Below are positions 1 through 8,616 of a stretch of 64,000 bases of DNA, one piece after another. Both the position numbers and the translations under genes were made by a program. The notes under the pieces were generated by a model. That model did not search any database. It saw only the letters and a list, made by a program, of their open reading frames with translations, and was not told where the DNA came from. The stretch lies in the NCBI GenBank assembly GCA_016841965.1, contig JAEANN010000030.1:62001-126000 (forward strand), written 5' to 3'. Numbering within the stretch: position 1 is the first letter of the stretch; each line of letters opens with the position of its first letter. The DNA is from Candidatus Roseilinea mizusawaensis (GTDB lineage: Bacteria > Chloroflexota > Anaerolineae > J036 > Brachytrichaceae).

Positions 1-50
1 ACGGCGAGAAAGGCGAGGTTGCATTCACAGCTCAAGGTTTGAGCTTGGCG

Positions 51-2303
51 CTAGGGGGGCAGCGCCGGCCGGTAAAACGGGCCGGCGGCAAAATCATCCC
101 AGTACTGGTTGGAGTCCATCGTCCCGGCCGACCAGATGGCAACTCCCTTTGCGCCGATGCTGCGCGCATAGGCGATGCGGGCATTGATTTCAGCAGATGA
201 GGTGATAGCCGCGCCGATGCCCAGCCATACCTGCCGGCCATTCTGCACGTTCACGTGATCGTCGGCCAGAGTGCGCCACTTGTCGAAGTCGCTGTTGAAC
301 GTGGTTCCATAGATCATGGGCGCTATAGCGTCCAACGCGCCCTCGTTCAACCAGCGGTGCGAGTCCTGATAGTAATCGGCGAACCCTTCTGTGGTAGGGA
401 ATGTGATGGTCGGCGTTTTGCGGTAGGTGAACCAGACCGCTGCCGATACCCGAACCTGTGGCTTGATCGCTTTGACCTCGGTGTAGATGCGCATGACCCA
501 GCGCGACAGGGTGTTGCGTTGCCAATCGGCGTAGGTCAGGGTCGGCGAGAGCGTCAGCGCGGCGCTGTATGCGGCCCGGCTTTCGGGGTCCGGTGAGTAT
601 TGCCGGCCGGGGTAACGCACACGATCCATGTGAATCCCGTCCACGTCATAGCGCGTCACGATATCCTTGATGATGGCCAGATTGTGTTCGTTCACGCGCG
701 CCACGCCGGGGCTGCTCCATAGATATTCGCTGCATGGCACCGGTGCCCCGCCGGTCAGCACAGACATGGGCTGCGGGCCGTTGACGGTGTCGCTGTACAC
801 GCGCCAGGTGGCGCTGTACGTGTAGGGGGCCGGCGGCGGCTGATAGTAGCCCAGCGTCCAGAAGGGGTGCAGCGGCAGTGTGCCGGTCGGCGGGAACCAT
901 TTGCCGCACTCCCAGGTCGAGTACATGTTGACGTAGGCATGCAATTGCAGGCCGCGTGCGTGGGCGGTTTCGATGGCGATGGCCAGCGGGTCCCAGCCGG
1001 GGTCTGTGCCGAGCGTCTGGGTGTTGTTGCTGGTCAGCCGGTAAGACCATGGTTCCAGGCCGGGCGTGTAGTAGGCGTCGCCGGTAGCGCGTGTCTGGAA
1101 CAGCACAATGTTGAAACGCGCGTCGGCAGCTTTGTGAATCAGATATTCGAGCCGGGCGCGGTCGCAGGGCGGCGTGCCGCACCAGTCGAAGCGTGAAATC
1201 CACAGCACGCGCGCCTCGCGCAGAGCCGGCTTCATCACGACCGGCAGAAACGCGCGCGGTGTCACCTGGGCAACGGACAGGCCGCCGGCCTGTAGCCAGC
1301 CTTCGCCCGGCCAGCGCAGCGCGTCCGCTTTGCGCCACACCCAGTTGGTAATTGCCTGCGTGTAGCTCAGCGTCCAACCCTCGACATTGAGCTGCATCGC
1401 AGCGGGGGATCCCCAATGCAGATGAAACCAGTTCGGGTCTTGCCAGGCGTATCCGCATTCAAAGGCAAATGTGCCCGTCTTAAGTGTTCCCAGCGCTTCG
1501 CCCTGCGCAATGACGCGCCCCACGTAGATGTCGGCGTGATCCACCAGATGGGTGTAGAAGAAGTCGTTGACTCTGAATGACACTTGCTGTCCATCGTCAC
1601 GGCAGACGTAATCGACGACGCCGGATGTTGCGGCATACACCTGATTGGGCGCATGGCCGGCCGCTGTGTCGCCGTCGGACAGGAAATCAACGGCCTGCCA
1701 TCCATTGATGACAGATGCAAAGCCGTTGGGATGCACGCCCAGTTCGCCGTACAGCATGCTTGTCCCGGCCTGCCAGGGAAAACGCGCTGCGACTGCCGGC
1801 GCTGCCAGTCTGGTTGCCGATTGTGACAGGCGTTCACGAAGCGAGGCGCTCAGTGCGTCGGGTGGAACTTGAGCCAGCAGATCGTCGAACGCTGCGCTAC
1901 CTTGGACGGCGGCGACCCACGCGCCGCGTGCAGTTTTGCGGGCCAGCGCCAGGCCGAACCATGCGCCGTGATCCTCAATATTCCACGCTGTTGCGCCGGT
2001 GACGCCGGCCAGACCGACAAGCGAGATGATGCACCATTCACCGCCGGCGTCATCCACGTCGCGCATGTCTGTGATGGCGTAATGCGTGGCACGAGGCGAC
2101 CCCGCGGCGCGATCGCTTAGCGCCTGGTTGATGGCCGCTTCGATCTCTGGCGGTGTCTGTAGCGTTCCTGCGATCAACTGCGCCGGCTGCGCGGCAACCG
2201 GTGCGGGCCGGGTAGCGCAAACCACACTGGCGCACGCAATCAGCCAGACGACACCTGCGAGTGTCGCCCCCATGAGCCTTGTGCGTGCGTTCAATTCCGT
2301 CAT
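51..2303 (-). CDS. Secreted GHL10-type glycosidase-like protein with an M23-like N-terminal module
   Basis: This is a 750-residue exported protein. A hydrophobic stretch at residues 11-35 looks like a signal peptide. Residues about 185-310 resemble a LytM/M23 metallopeptidase fold: there is a THL segment and a clear HLHWG motif, but the usual first zinc-ligand motif (HxGxD-like) reads NGWQAVDF, so the His is missing and this module may be inactive. From about residue 355 to the end is a GHL10 (DUF187) TIM barrel, including VDGIHMDRVRYPG, the family's strand with acidic and Arg residues. GHL10 proteins are related to GH13/GH20-type barrels, and substrates are mostly unknown. I infer a role in cell-wall or polysaccharide turnover outside the cell. 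The gene is last on its strand after the RACo gene. Confidence 0.8.
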   Translation of the reverse strand: MTELNARTRLMGATLAGVVWLIACASVVCATRPAPVAAQPAQLIAGTLQTPPEIEAAINQALSDRAAGSPRATHYAITDMRDVDDAGGEWCIISLVGLAGVTGATAWNIEDHGAWFGLALARKTARGAWVAAVQGSAAFDDLLAQVPPDALSASLRERLSQSATRLAAPAVAARFPWQAGTSMLYGELGVHPNGFASVINGWQAVDFLSDGDTAAGHAPNQVYAATSGVVDYVCRDDGQQVSFRVNDFFYTHLVDHADIYVGRVIAQGEALGTLKTGTFAFECGYAWQDPNWFHLHWGSPAAMQLNVEGWTLSYTQAITNWVWRKADALRWPGEGWLQAGGLSVAQVTPRAFLPVVMKPALREARVLWISRFDWCGTPPCDRARLEYLIHKAADARFNIVLFQTRATGDAYYTPGLEPWSYRLTSNNTQTLGTDPGWDPLAIAIETAHARGLQLHAYVNMYSTWECGKWFPPTGTLPLHPFWTLGYYQPPPAPYTYSATWRVYSDTVNGPQPMSVLTGGAPVPCSEYLWSSPGVARVNEHNLAIIKDIVTRYDVDGIHMDRVRYPGRQYSPDPESRAAYSAALTLSPTLTYADWQRNTLSRWVMRIYTEVKAIKPQVRVSAAVWFTYRKTPTITFPTTEGFADYYQDSHRWLNEGALDAIAPMIYGTTFNSDFDKWRTLADDHVNVQNGRQVWLGIGAAITSSAEINARIAYARSIGAKGVAIWSAGTMDSNQYWDDFAAGPFYRPALPP

Positions 2304-2344
2304 AGGTCAGATGCGTGCCGAACCCGACGGGCTTTCGGCGCGAG

Positions 2345-3883
2345 TCAGGATGGGAAGCTCATCTCTTCCACAAACGTATCCATGAAGCGCTGGTCTTCGT
2401 TCAACCCCACGTGGCGCACACGGCTGCGAATGCGCGCATACAACTCGTGCTCGTCCGGCGCAAATAGAGCCATCTTCGCGCCGAGCAGGGCGGTGTTGCC
2501 GGCCGGCTGGATCAGCTCCACGGGGAAGTTTAGCAGGCCGATGCGCTGCGCGCTGGTGCGGTTGATGTAGTTGCCGAATGCCCCGGCCAGATACAGCCGC
2601 GACACATTTTCGGGCCGCTCGCCCAGTTGTTCAAGCAACAGCCGCATGCCGGCGGCAATGGCGCCCTTGGCTAGTTGCAGTTGCCGCACATCTGTTTGTG
2701 ACAGGGTGACCGGTGGCATGATCGTCCAGAATTCGGCCTTGTCCGCGAATCTTCCATTCGCCTTGATGGCGCCCAACTGCAGCCCACACGCCACGGCATC
2801 CACCAGCCCGCTGCCGCAGATGCCGGTTGGATCCACGTTGCCGATCACGCGGCAGACCAGTTTGCCGTTCACAATTTCGACTTCAGAGATGGCGCCGGTG
2901 GCAGCCCGCATGCCCATTGAGATGCGCGCACCTTCGAACGCCGGGCCGGCTGCTGTCGAGGCGCACAGCATACGATTTCTGTTGCCTACCACCATTTCGC
3001 CGTTTGTGCCCAGGTCCACCAGCGCCACCAGTTTTTCGCTCTCGTGCATGCGCGTGGCGATCACGCCGGCCGTGATGTCACTGCCCACGAAACTGCCCAG
3101 ACAAGGCAGGAAGCGAATCGTCGGCAAGCCGCTCAGAAAGTCCCAGCCCAGATCGCGCGCCGCGAATATCTGCAAGCCGTCGTTCACCGGCTCGAAGGGA
3201 TAATGGGACAATGGCTCGATGTCGATGCCGCAGAACAGGTGGTGCATGACTGTGTTGCCCACGAGGGTCACGTCGCGAATCTGCGCCGCATCCACGCCGG
3301 CTGCGTACACCACGTCGCGAATGAGCTTGCCAATCTGTTCGCGGATTAGTTTCTCCAGCACGGCTTGTCCGCCGTCGGCTACTGCGAAGCCAACCCGACT
3401 CATCACATCGGCGCCGTGCCGGGCCTGTGCGTTCAGCGCTGTGCGCACGGCCAGCACAGCGCTCGTGCTCAGGTCCAGCAGTTGCGCCACCAGTGTCGTC
3501 GTGCCGAGATCAACTGCTATCCCATACCCTTCGCGCGGCGTGAAGGTGAATGCTGCAGTGTCTGCCAGGATTGCGGCGTCCCATTGTCGCAACTCGATTG
3601 TCAGGTCGTCGTCCAGTGTGAGCTGACAAGCCAGACGCCAGCCGGCCTCGATCTCGGCGGGTTTGAGCAGGTTGCGCTGGGCGTCGTTCAACCCAGCGCC
3701 CCCTGCGATGATGCGCACCTTGCAGCCGCGACACCGGCCATGCCCGCCGCAGGGGAATTCCACGCCCTGTTCGAACAACAGATCGCGCAGCGGCGCGCCG
3801 GCGGGAACTGTCAACTGAACATTGGTGGGCTTGAGCGTGATGGTGTGCGTCTCTAGGCGAGCCGGATTATCCGCCACAGTCAT
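2345..3883 (-). CDS. RACo-like reductive activator of corrinoid proteins ([2Fe-2S] + ASKHA ATPase)
   Basis: Counted from the ATG at 3883 the protein has 512 residues. The N-terminus is a plant-type [2Fe-2S] ferredoxin domain with Cys45, Cys51, Cys54 and Cys86 (CGGHGRCRGC then RLAC). The rest is an ASKHA-type ATPase (DUF4445 family): GYGIAVDLGTTT is phosphate loop 1, VALVDLGTNGE phosphate loop 2, and LAGAFGNYINRTSA lies near the end. Proteins of this build (RACo, RamA) use ATP to reduce Co(II) corrinoid in methyltransferase proteins back to Co(I). A TTG at 3913 would add ten residues, but those codons lie in a dispersed intergenic repeat, so I prefer ATG 3883. The gene follows the DUF1638 gene in the same direction. 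No corrinoid protein or methyltransferase partner is encoded in the window. Confidence 0.85.
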   Translation of the reverse strand: MTVADNPARLETHTITLKPTNVQLTVPAGAPLRDLLFEQGVEFPCGGHGRCRGCKVRIIAGGAGLNDAQRNLLKPAEIEAGWRLACQLTLDDDLTIELRQWDAAILADTAAFTFTPREGYGIAVDLGTTTLVAQLLDLSTSAVLAVRTALNAQARHGADVMSRVGFAVADGGQAVLEKLIREQIGKLIRDVVYAAGVDAAQIRDVTLVGNTVMHHLFCGIDIEPLSHYPFEPVNDGLQIFAARDLGWDFLSGLPTIRFLPCLGSFVGSDITAGVIATRMHESEKLVALVDLGTNGEMVVGNRNRMLCASTAAGPAFEGARISMGMRAATGAISEVEIVNGKLVCRVIGNVDPTGICGSGLVDAVACGLQLGAIKANGRFADKAEFWTIMPPVTLSQTDVRQLQLAKGAIAAGMRLLLEQLGERPENVSRLYLAGAFGNYINRTSAQRIGLLNFPVELIQPAGNTALLGAKMALFAPDEHELYARIRSRVRHVGLNEDQRFMDTFVEEMSFPS

Positions 3884-3911
3884 CTCTGTGCTCTTTGTTT
3901 CTTCGTGGTTC
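3884..3911. repeat. Copy of a dispersed A-rich intergenic repeat (CCACRAAGAAAC type)
   Basis: On the minus strand this gap reads GAACCACGAAGAAAC followed by AAAGAGCACAGAG. It closely matches both arms of the inverted repeat at 8525-8596. It separates the DUF1638 stop codon from the start of the RACo-like gene. Confidence 0.6.
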
Positions 3912-4656
3912 AAACCTTCTCCGCTGCGACGATGCTGTCGCCGTCCACGCGCGCGATGACGCGATGCCCCGGCTGCGTCACCAGCATCTCATTCTCGTTC
4001 CACACGCCATCCACCAGCCGCTGAATCAGCGACATGTCGCCTTGGACTTTCTCGAACTTCCAGCCTTTTTGTGCGGCCAGTTTGCGCGCGTGCGCCTCGA
4101 AGCGGTCATCCGGCTCGATGCCCATGTGGATGTAGGTGTACTGGCCGTAGTTGTGCAGCGTATCGACCAGTGTCTCCCACAGATATTTGGCGTTGTCCTC
4201 GCCGTACTTCTCCACCATCTCCTCGTAGTTCATGTCCATGCCGGTCTTGCGCTGGATGGACAACTGACTGAGTTCGCCGGCGTCCTGCCCGCGCTCGATC
4301 CATCCTGAGGTGAGGAAGTACACGCCGGGATTGTTGTTGAAGTAGTCGATGTAGCGCTGCTTGCTGCCCATGAACAGGGTAATGCAATCATGGGCGCGCG
4401 GCAGCACGATGGGAATCGAGCGGGCCGTGAGGTGCACCAGGCCGTTGTTGCACAGGGCGTACCCCAGGACGATCGCGTCGTATTTCGACTCGTCCACCTT
4501 GTTCACCGCTGCCTGGATGCGCTGCACCATATTCGGGTTGCCGATGTCGTGCAGACCCTTGGGCAAGAACTCGATGTCGATGAAGTTGGGCGAGCGCGCC
4601 ACAGCGTAGCACATCTCGCGGTAGAAGATTTCGCAGGTGATTAGCTTCAGCCGCAA
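3910..4656 (-). CDS. DUF1638 family protein
   Basis: The protein has 248 residues from the TTG at 4656. I chose TTG because GGAGG lies six bases upstream. The ATG at 4683 and the longer ORF to 4851 lack a comparable site, and their extra N-terminus reads like non-coding sequence. The conserved part begins LKLITCEIFYREMC and continues with YALCNNGL, a Cys-containing motif, and PRAHDCITLFMGS, typical of DUF1638. The family has no established activity. From general knowledge it is often encoded beside corrinoid methyltransferase or RACo genes, which fits the RACo-like gene immediately downstream. I infer a role in corrinoid-dependent methyl transfer, perhaps metal or corrinoid handling through the conserved Cys residues. 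Confidence 0.75.
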   Translation of the reverse strand: MRLKLITCEIFYREMCYAVARSPNFIDIEFLPKGLHDIGNPNMVQRIQAAVNKVDESKYDAIVLGYALCNNGLVHLTARSIPIVLPRAHDCITLFMGSKQRYIDYFNNNPGVYFLTSGWIERGQDAGELSQLSIQRKTGMDMNYEEMVEKYGEDNAKYLWETLVDTLHNYGQYTYIHMGIEPDDRFEAHARKLAAQKGWKFEKVQGDMSLIQRLVDGVWNENEMLVTQPGHRVIARVDGDSIVAAEKV

Positions 4657-4809
4657 CCCAAACCTCCATGTACAAGGCTGCATTGTGGGGCAGGCCGGCG
4701 ATTCATGCAAGCCAGCAGAAACAAATCCCTCTGGCCTGCACCAATCCGTTATCTGTCCTAAAATAGATTCGTATGCAACCGCGACGTATGATGGAGCGAT
4801 CTGCCTGAC

Positions 4810-6606
4810 ATGGCGGCCCGGAACGAAACCCTGCCGGCCACTGCCGCGCAACCCGACGCCCCTAACACCTGGCGCAACCTGCGGCGTTGCTACGGTTATC
4901 TGCGACCGTACTGGAAGGCGACCCTGGTTGCCTATTTGGCAACGCTGGGCATGAACGCCCTGAGTGTGATCAATCCGCAGCTAATCCGCAGCGCTATCGA
5001 CGAAGGCGTAGGCCGCAACGACATCTCCACGCTGGCGTGGTCTGTGGCGGCGCTGCTGATCCTGACGCTGGTCAAGGGTGTGTTCACATTTCTGCAGGGC
5101 CGGTGGAGCGAAGTGGCCTCGCAGAACGTCGCCTATGACCTGCGCGCCGATATCCAGCGCAAGCTCACCCTGCTTTCCTTCTCGTTTCACGATCAGTCGG
5201 AGGCCGGCGACTTGTTGTCGCGCGCAATCCAGGACGTAGACCGCATCCGCTTCCTCACCGGCCGCGCCACCCTGCGCATTGCGGAGAGTGTTGTCCTGCT
5301 GATCGGCACGGCTGCAATTCTGTTCTGGATGAATCCGCAGCTTGCGCTGCTGGCGATTGCCACGACGCCGCTGCTGGCCTGGCGCTCTTTGTCGTTCGGT
5401 CGCCGCATCCGGCCGCTCTCGCTGGCCATTCAACGCCAACTGGGTGTACTGACCACGCGCCTCGAGCAAAATCTGCGCGGGGCCAGGGTGGTGAAGTCGT
5501 TTGCCCAGGAGCCGGCCGAGATCGAGCGCTTCGACCGCGAGAATGAGCGCTGGTTCGAGATGTCGGCGCAATCTGCCCGGCTCACCTCAGTCAACGGCCC
5601 GCTGCTCAACCTCATCGCCAACATCGGAACGATCTTCATCCTGTGGTACGGTGGCCGGCTGGTCATCGAGCAGCAACTCAGCATCGGCGAGCTGGTGGCG
5701 TTCATGACCTATATGGCGCAACTGGTCGGGCCGGTGCGGCTGCTCGGCCAGATCATACCGGCTGTAGCGCAGGCCGGCGCTGCTGCCGAACGCATCTTCG
5801 ACATTCTGGACGCAGCGCCCGATGTTCATGATGCGCCCGATGCGGTGGCGCTGCCGCCGGTCACTGGCCATGTGCGCTTCGAGTGCGTGTCGTTCGCCTA
5901 TGGCCGGCATCAAATCTTCAAGGACATCACGTTCGAGGCCAAGCCGGGCCAGATCATCGCGCTGCTTGGGCGCACCGGCTCTGGCAAGACCACGATTGTC
6001 AACCTGGTGCCGCGCTTCTTCGACCCCACTTCGGGGCGCGTGACCATTGACGGGTATGACATCCGCTCGGTCACGCTGGCGTCTCTGCGCGCGCAGATCG
6101 GCATCGTGTTGCAGGAGACTACCCTTTTCGCCACCACGATCCGCGAGAACATCGCGTTTGGCCGGCCCGGCGCCACCGACGAAGACGTGATCGCAGCAGC
6201 CCGCGCCGCCCAGGCGCACGACTTCATCATGCAGACTCCCCAGGGCTATGACACCTACGTCGGTGAGCGCGGCGTGACGTTGTCCGGCGGCCAAAAGCAG
6301 CGCATCGCCATTGCGCGAGCCTTGCTTACCGACCCACGCATCCTGATTTTGGACGATGCCACGTCCAGCGTCGACGCCGAGACGGAGCAATTGATCCAGC
6401 GCGCGCTGGAACGCCTGATGGTGGGTCGCACCACATTCGTCATTGCGCATCGGCTGAGCACTGTGCGCATGGCCAACCTGATTCTGGTGCTGGATAAGGG
6501 GCGCATTGTGGCGCGCGGCACGCACGAGGAGCTGTTGAAAACGTCGGACCTGTACGCTGACATCTATCATCGCCAACTCAAGCCGCGCGATCACGCCTCG
6601 CCCTGA
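4810..6606 (+). CDS. ABC exporter half-transporter, subunit with the degenerate ATP site
   Basis: This is a 598-residue fused permease-ATPase of type IV ABC exporter architecture. Six membrane helices occupy about residues 35-330, and the nucleotide-binding domain lies at about 355-595. Walker A is GRTGSGKTT, the signature is LSGGQ, and Walker B is ILILDDATSS: an Asp stands where the catalytic Glu should be. The downstream gene carries the complementary changes (normal Glu but LSIGQ signature), the hallmark of heterodimeric exporters such as TM287/288 and BmrCD. The substrate is unknown; this group exports drugs, lipids or peptides. It is separated from its partner by 77 bp made of octamer repeats. 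Confidence 0.93.
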   Translation: MAARNETLPATAAQPDAPNTWRNLRRCYGYLRPYWKATLVAYLATLGMNALSVINPQLIRSAIDEGVGRNDISTLAWSVAALLILTLVKGVFTFLQGRWSEVASQNVAYDLRADIQRKLTLLSFSFHDQSEAGDLLSRAIQDVDRIRFLTGRATLRIAESVVLLIGTAAILFWMNPQLALLAIATTPLLAWRSLSFGRRIRPLSLAIQRQLGVLTTRLEQNLRGARVVKSFAQEPAEIERFDRENERWFEMSAQSARLTSVNGPLLNLIANIGTIFILWYGGRLVIEQQLSIGELVAFMTYMAQLVGPVRLLGQIIPAVAQAGAAAERIFDILDAAPDVHDAPDAVALPPVTGHVRFECVSFAYGRHQIFKDITFEAKPGQIIALLGRTGSGKTTIVNLVPRFFDPTSGRVTIDGYDIRSVTLASLRAQIGIVLQETTLFATTIRENIAFGRPGATDEDVIAAARAAQAHDFIMQTPQGYDTYVGERGVTLSGGQKQRIAIARALLTDPRILILDDATSSVDAETEQLIQRALERLMVGRTTFVIAHRLSTVRMANLILVLDKGRIVARGTHEELLKTSDLYADIYHRQLKPRDHASP

Positions 6607-6615
6607 ACCCAATCG

Positions 6616-6679
6616 TCAATCGCTCAATCACTCAATTACTCAATCACTCAATCGCTTAATCGCTTAATCGCTTAATCCT
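6616..6679. repeat. Tandem array of eight 8-bp units
   Basis: Eight consecutive octamers follow each other without interruption: TCAATCGC, TCAATCAC, TCAATTAC, TCAATCAC, TCAATCGC, TTAATCGC, TTAATCGC, TTAATCCT. The array fills almost all of the gap between the two exporter genes and is AT-rich compared with its surroundings. Confidence 0.9.
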
Positions 6680-6683
6680 CACC

Positions 6684-8507
6684 ATGGGTCTCGCATTTGG
6701 CAGTTCGGGCGCCGGGTTTGGCCCGCGCGGAGCAATTGAGTCTTTCGGAGCCGAGAACGCCGGCGCTGCGTACAATCCGCGCGTGGTTGTCCGGCTGTTG
6801 GCCTACCTCAGGCCATACCGCCGGCACATGGCGCTGGCCTTCGTTGCCATGTTGGCCAGTTCTGCGTTGGCACTGTTGACACCCTATCTCATCAAGCTGA
6901 CCATCGACGAGTACATCGCAGTCGGCAACCTTGAAGGACTGACATGGATTGCGTTCGCAACGGCGCTGGCGTTTGTGGGGTCTTTCATTGCCACCGCCGG
7001 CCAGCAATATCTGCTCTCGTGGGTTGGGCAGCGCGTGCTGGGCAACCTGCGCGCGGCGCTGTTCCGCCATCTTCAGGCCTTGCCGCTCGGCTACCATGAC
7101 ACGCACATCGTTGGTGTAACGGTGTCGCGTGTGATCAACGATGTGGCCGTGATCAACGAGTTGATGTCGCAGGGTGTGGTGACGCTGGTCGGCGATCTAT
7201 TGCTGCTGGGCGGCATTGTGGTGGTCATGCTGTCGATGAGCTGGCAACTGGCGCTGCTGACGTTTGTGGTGTTGCCGCTGATGGTGCTGGTGACGTGGTG
7301 GTTCTCGCGGCAGGCCAAACGGGCCTTCCGTGAGACGCGCTCGCGCGTCGCAGCCGTGGTGGGCGATCTTGCGGAGGACATCGCCGGCATGCGTGTTATC
7401 CAGGCCTTTGCGCAGGAAGGCGCCACGCATCAGCGCTTCGACCGAGTCAATGTGGCCAACCGCGAAGCGCACATCAACGCCATGTCGCTGTCGTTCATCT
7501 TCCTGCCGTCCATCGATTTTCTCAGCATGCTGGCAACGTGCATCGTGCTATTCTTTGGCGGGCTATGGGTGACGCAGGGGCAGGTCACGCTGGGTGTCAT
7601 GGTGGCGTTCATGTCCTACGTGACGCGCTTCTTCCAGCCGATTCAGGAATTGAGCCGGCTGTACACCACCCTGCAATCGGCTATGGCCGGCGGCGAAAAG
7701 GTGCTTGATTTACTCGACACCGAGCCAACTGTGAAGGACAAGCCCGGCGCGCCAGATATGCCGCCCATCCGCGGCGAGGTGCGATTCGATCATGTGTCGT
7801 TCCGCTACCGGCCCGATGCGCCACTCGTGCTGCGCGATGTCGATCTGACCATTCAGGCCGGCCAGACGGTCGCGCTGGTTGGTCCCACCGGCGCCGGCAA
7901 GACTTCCATCGCCAACCTGATTGCGCGCTTCTACGACGTGAGCGAAGGCGTGGTGCGCATCGACGGCGTGGATGTGCGCGACGTGACGCAACGCTCGCTG
8001 CGCCGGCAATTCGGGCTGGTGCCGCAGGATCCGTTTCTTTTCTCCGGCGCGATTGCGGATAACATTCGTTTTGGCCGGCCCGATGCCACCGATGAGGAGA
8101 TCCGCCGCGCGGCGAAACAGGCGAACGCCGATGTGTTCATCGACGCCATGCCGGACGGATATCAGACACGCATTCTGGAGGGCGGGGTCAACCTCTCGAT
8201 TGGGCAGCGCCAGTTGATCTGTATCGCGCGCGCGGTGCTGGCCGATCCGCGCATTCTGATCCTCGACGAGGCGACCGCCAACGTGGACACCATGACCGAA
8301 GCCCTCATTCAGGAGGCGCTGGAGCGTCTGCTTGAAGGTCGCACGGCCATCGTCATCGCCCACCGGCTCAGCACCATTCGCAATGCCGATATGATCTGCG
8401 TGATCGCGGATGGACGCATTGTTGAGCGCGGCCGGCATGATGAACTGCTGCAGGCCGGCGGGTTGTACCGAATGCTCTATGAGCGGCAGTTCGTGACGGC
8501 CGATTGA
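6684..8507 (+). CDS. ABC exporter half-transporter, catalytically intact ATPase subunit
   Basis: This is a 607-residue permease-ATPase fusion and partner of the preceding gene. Membrane helices lie at about residues 45-350 and the ATPase domain at about 370-605. Walker A is GPTGAGKTS and Walker B is ILILDEATAN with the catalytic Glu, while the ABC signature is LSIGQ instead of LSGGQ. In a heterodimer this altered signature would face the Asp-containing Walker B of the partner, leaving one degenerate and one consensus ATP site. This NBD pattern, not just adjacency, argues that the two proteins work as one exporter. The ATG at 6684 follows directly after the octamer array, with no strong ribosome-binding site visible. 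Confidence 0.93.
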   Translation: MGLAFGSSGAGFGPRGAIESFGAENAGAAYNPRVVVRLLAYLRPYRRHMALAFVAMLASSALALLTPYLIKLTIDEYIAVGNLEGLTWIAFATALAFVGSFIATAGQQYLLSWVGQRVLGNLRAALFRHLQALPLGYHDTHIVGVTVSRVINDVAVINELMSQGVVTLVGDLLLLGGIVVVMLSMSWQLALLTFVVLPLMVLVTWWFSRQAKRAFRETRSRVAAVVGDLAEDIAGMRVIQAFAQEGATHQRFDRVNVANREAHINAMSLSFIFLPSIDFLSMLATCIVLFFGGLWVTQGQVTLGVMVAFMSYVTRFFQPIQELSRLYTTLQSAMAGGEKVLDLLDTEPTVKDKPGAPDMPPIRGEVRFDHVSFRYRPDAPLVLRDVDLTIQAGQTVALVGPTGAGKTSIANLIARFYDVSEGVVRIDGVDVRDVTQRSLRRQFGLVPQDPFLFSGAIADNIRFGRPDATDEEIRRAAKQANADVFIDAMPDGYQTRILEGGVNLSIGQRQLICIARAVLADPRILILDEATANVDTMTEALIQEALERLLEGRTAIVIAHRLSTIRNADMICVIADGRIVERGRHDELLQAGGLYRMLYERQFVTAD

Positions 8508-8524
8508 GATTGACGGGCGAATTC

Positions 8525-8596
8525 ACCACAAAGAAACGAAGATCACAAAGAGGGAGACAGGCAGGTTTGCCTTCGTGTGCTTTGTTTCTTTGTGGT
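8525..8596. repeat. Inverted pair of a dispersed repeat between convergent genes
   Basis: ACCACAAAGAAAC at 8525-8537 is mirrored exactly by GTTTCTTTGTGGT at 8584-8596, giving 13-bp perfect arms around a 46-bp middle. A third related copy lies at 3884-3911. It sits between the convergent ends of the exporter operon and cobU, so it could fold and help end transcription from both sides, though there is no U-tract. Confidence 0.75.
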
Positions 8597-8616
8597 TCGC
8601 ATCCTCCGTGCCTGCG

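Noticed and set aside
29-45. Palindrome AGCTCAA-GGT-TTGAGCT after the first gene
   Set aside because: It is just downstream of the stop codon of the GHL10 gene, but the stem has only 7 bp and there is no U-tract, so I did not call a terminator.
5587-6612. 341-residue ORF on the minus strand
   Set aside because: It lies opposite the ATPase domain of the exporter and has no recognisable motifs.
6616-6679. CRISPR-like array
   Set aside because: The units are 8 bp long and directly adjacent without spacers, and no cas gene is present; the same holds for the arrays at 14286 and 35011.
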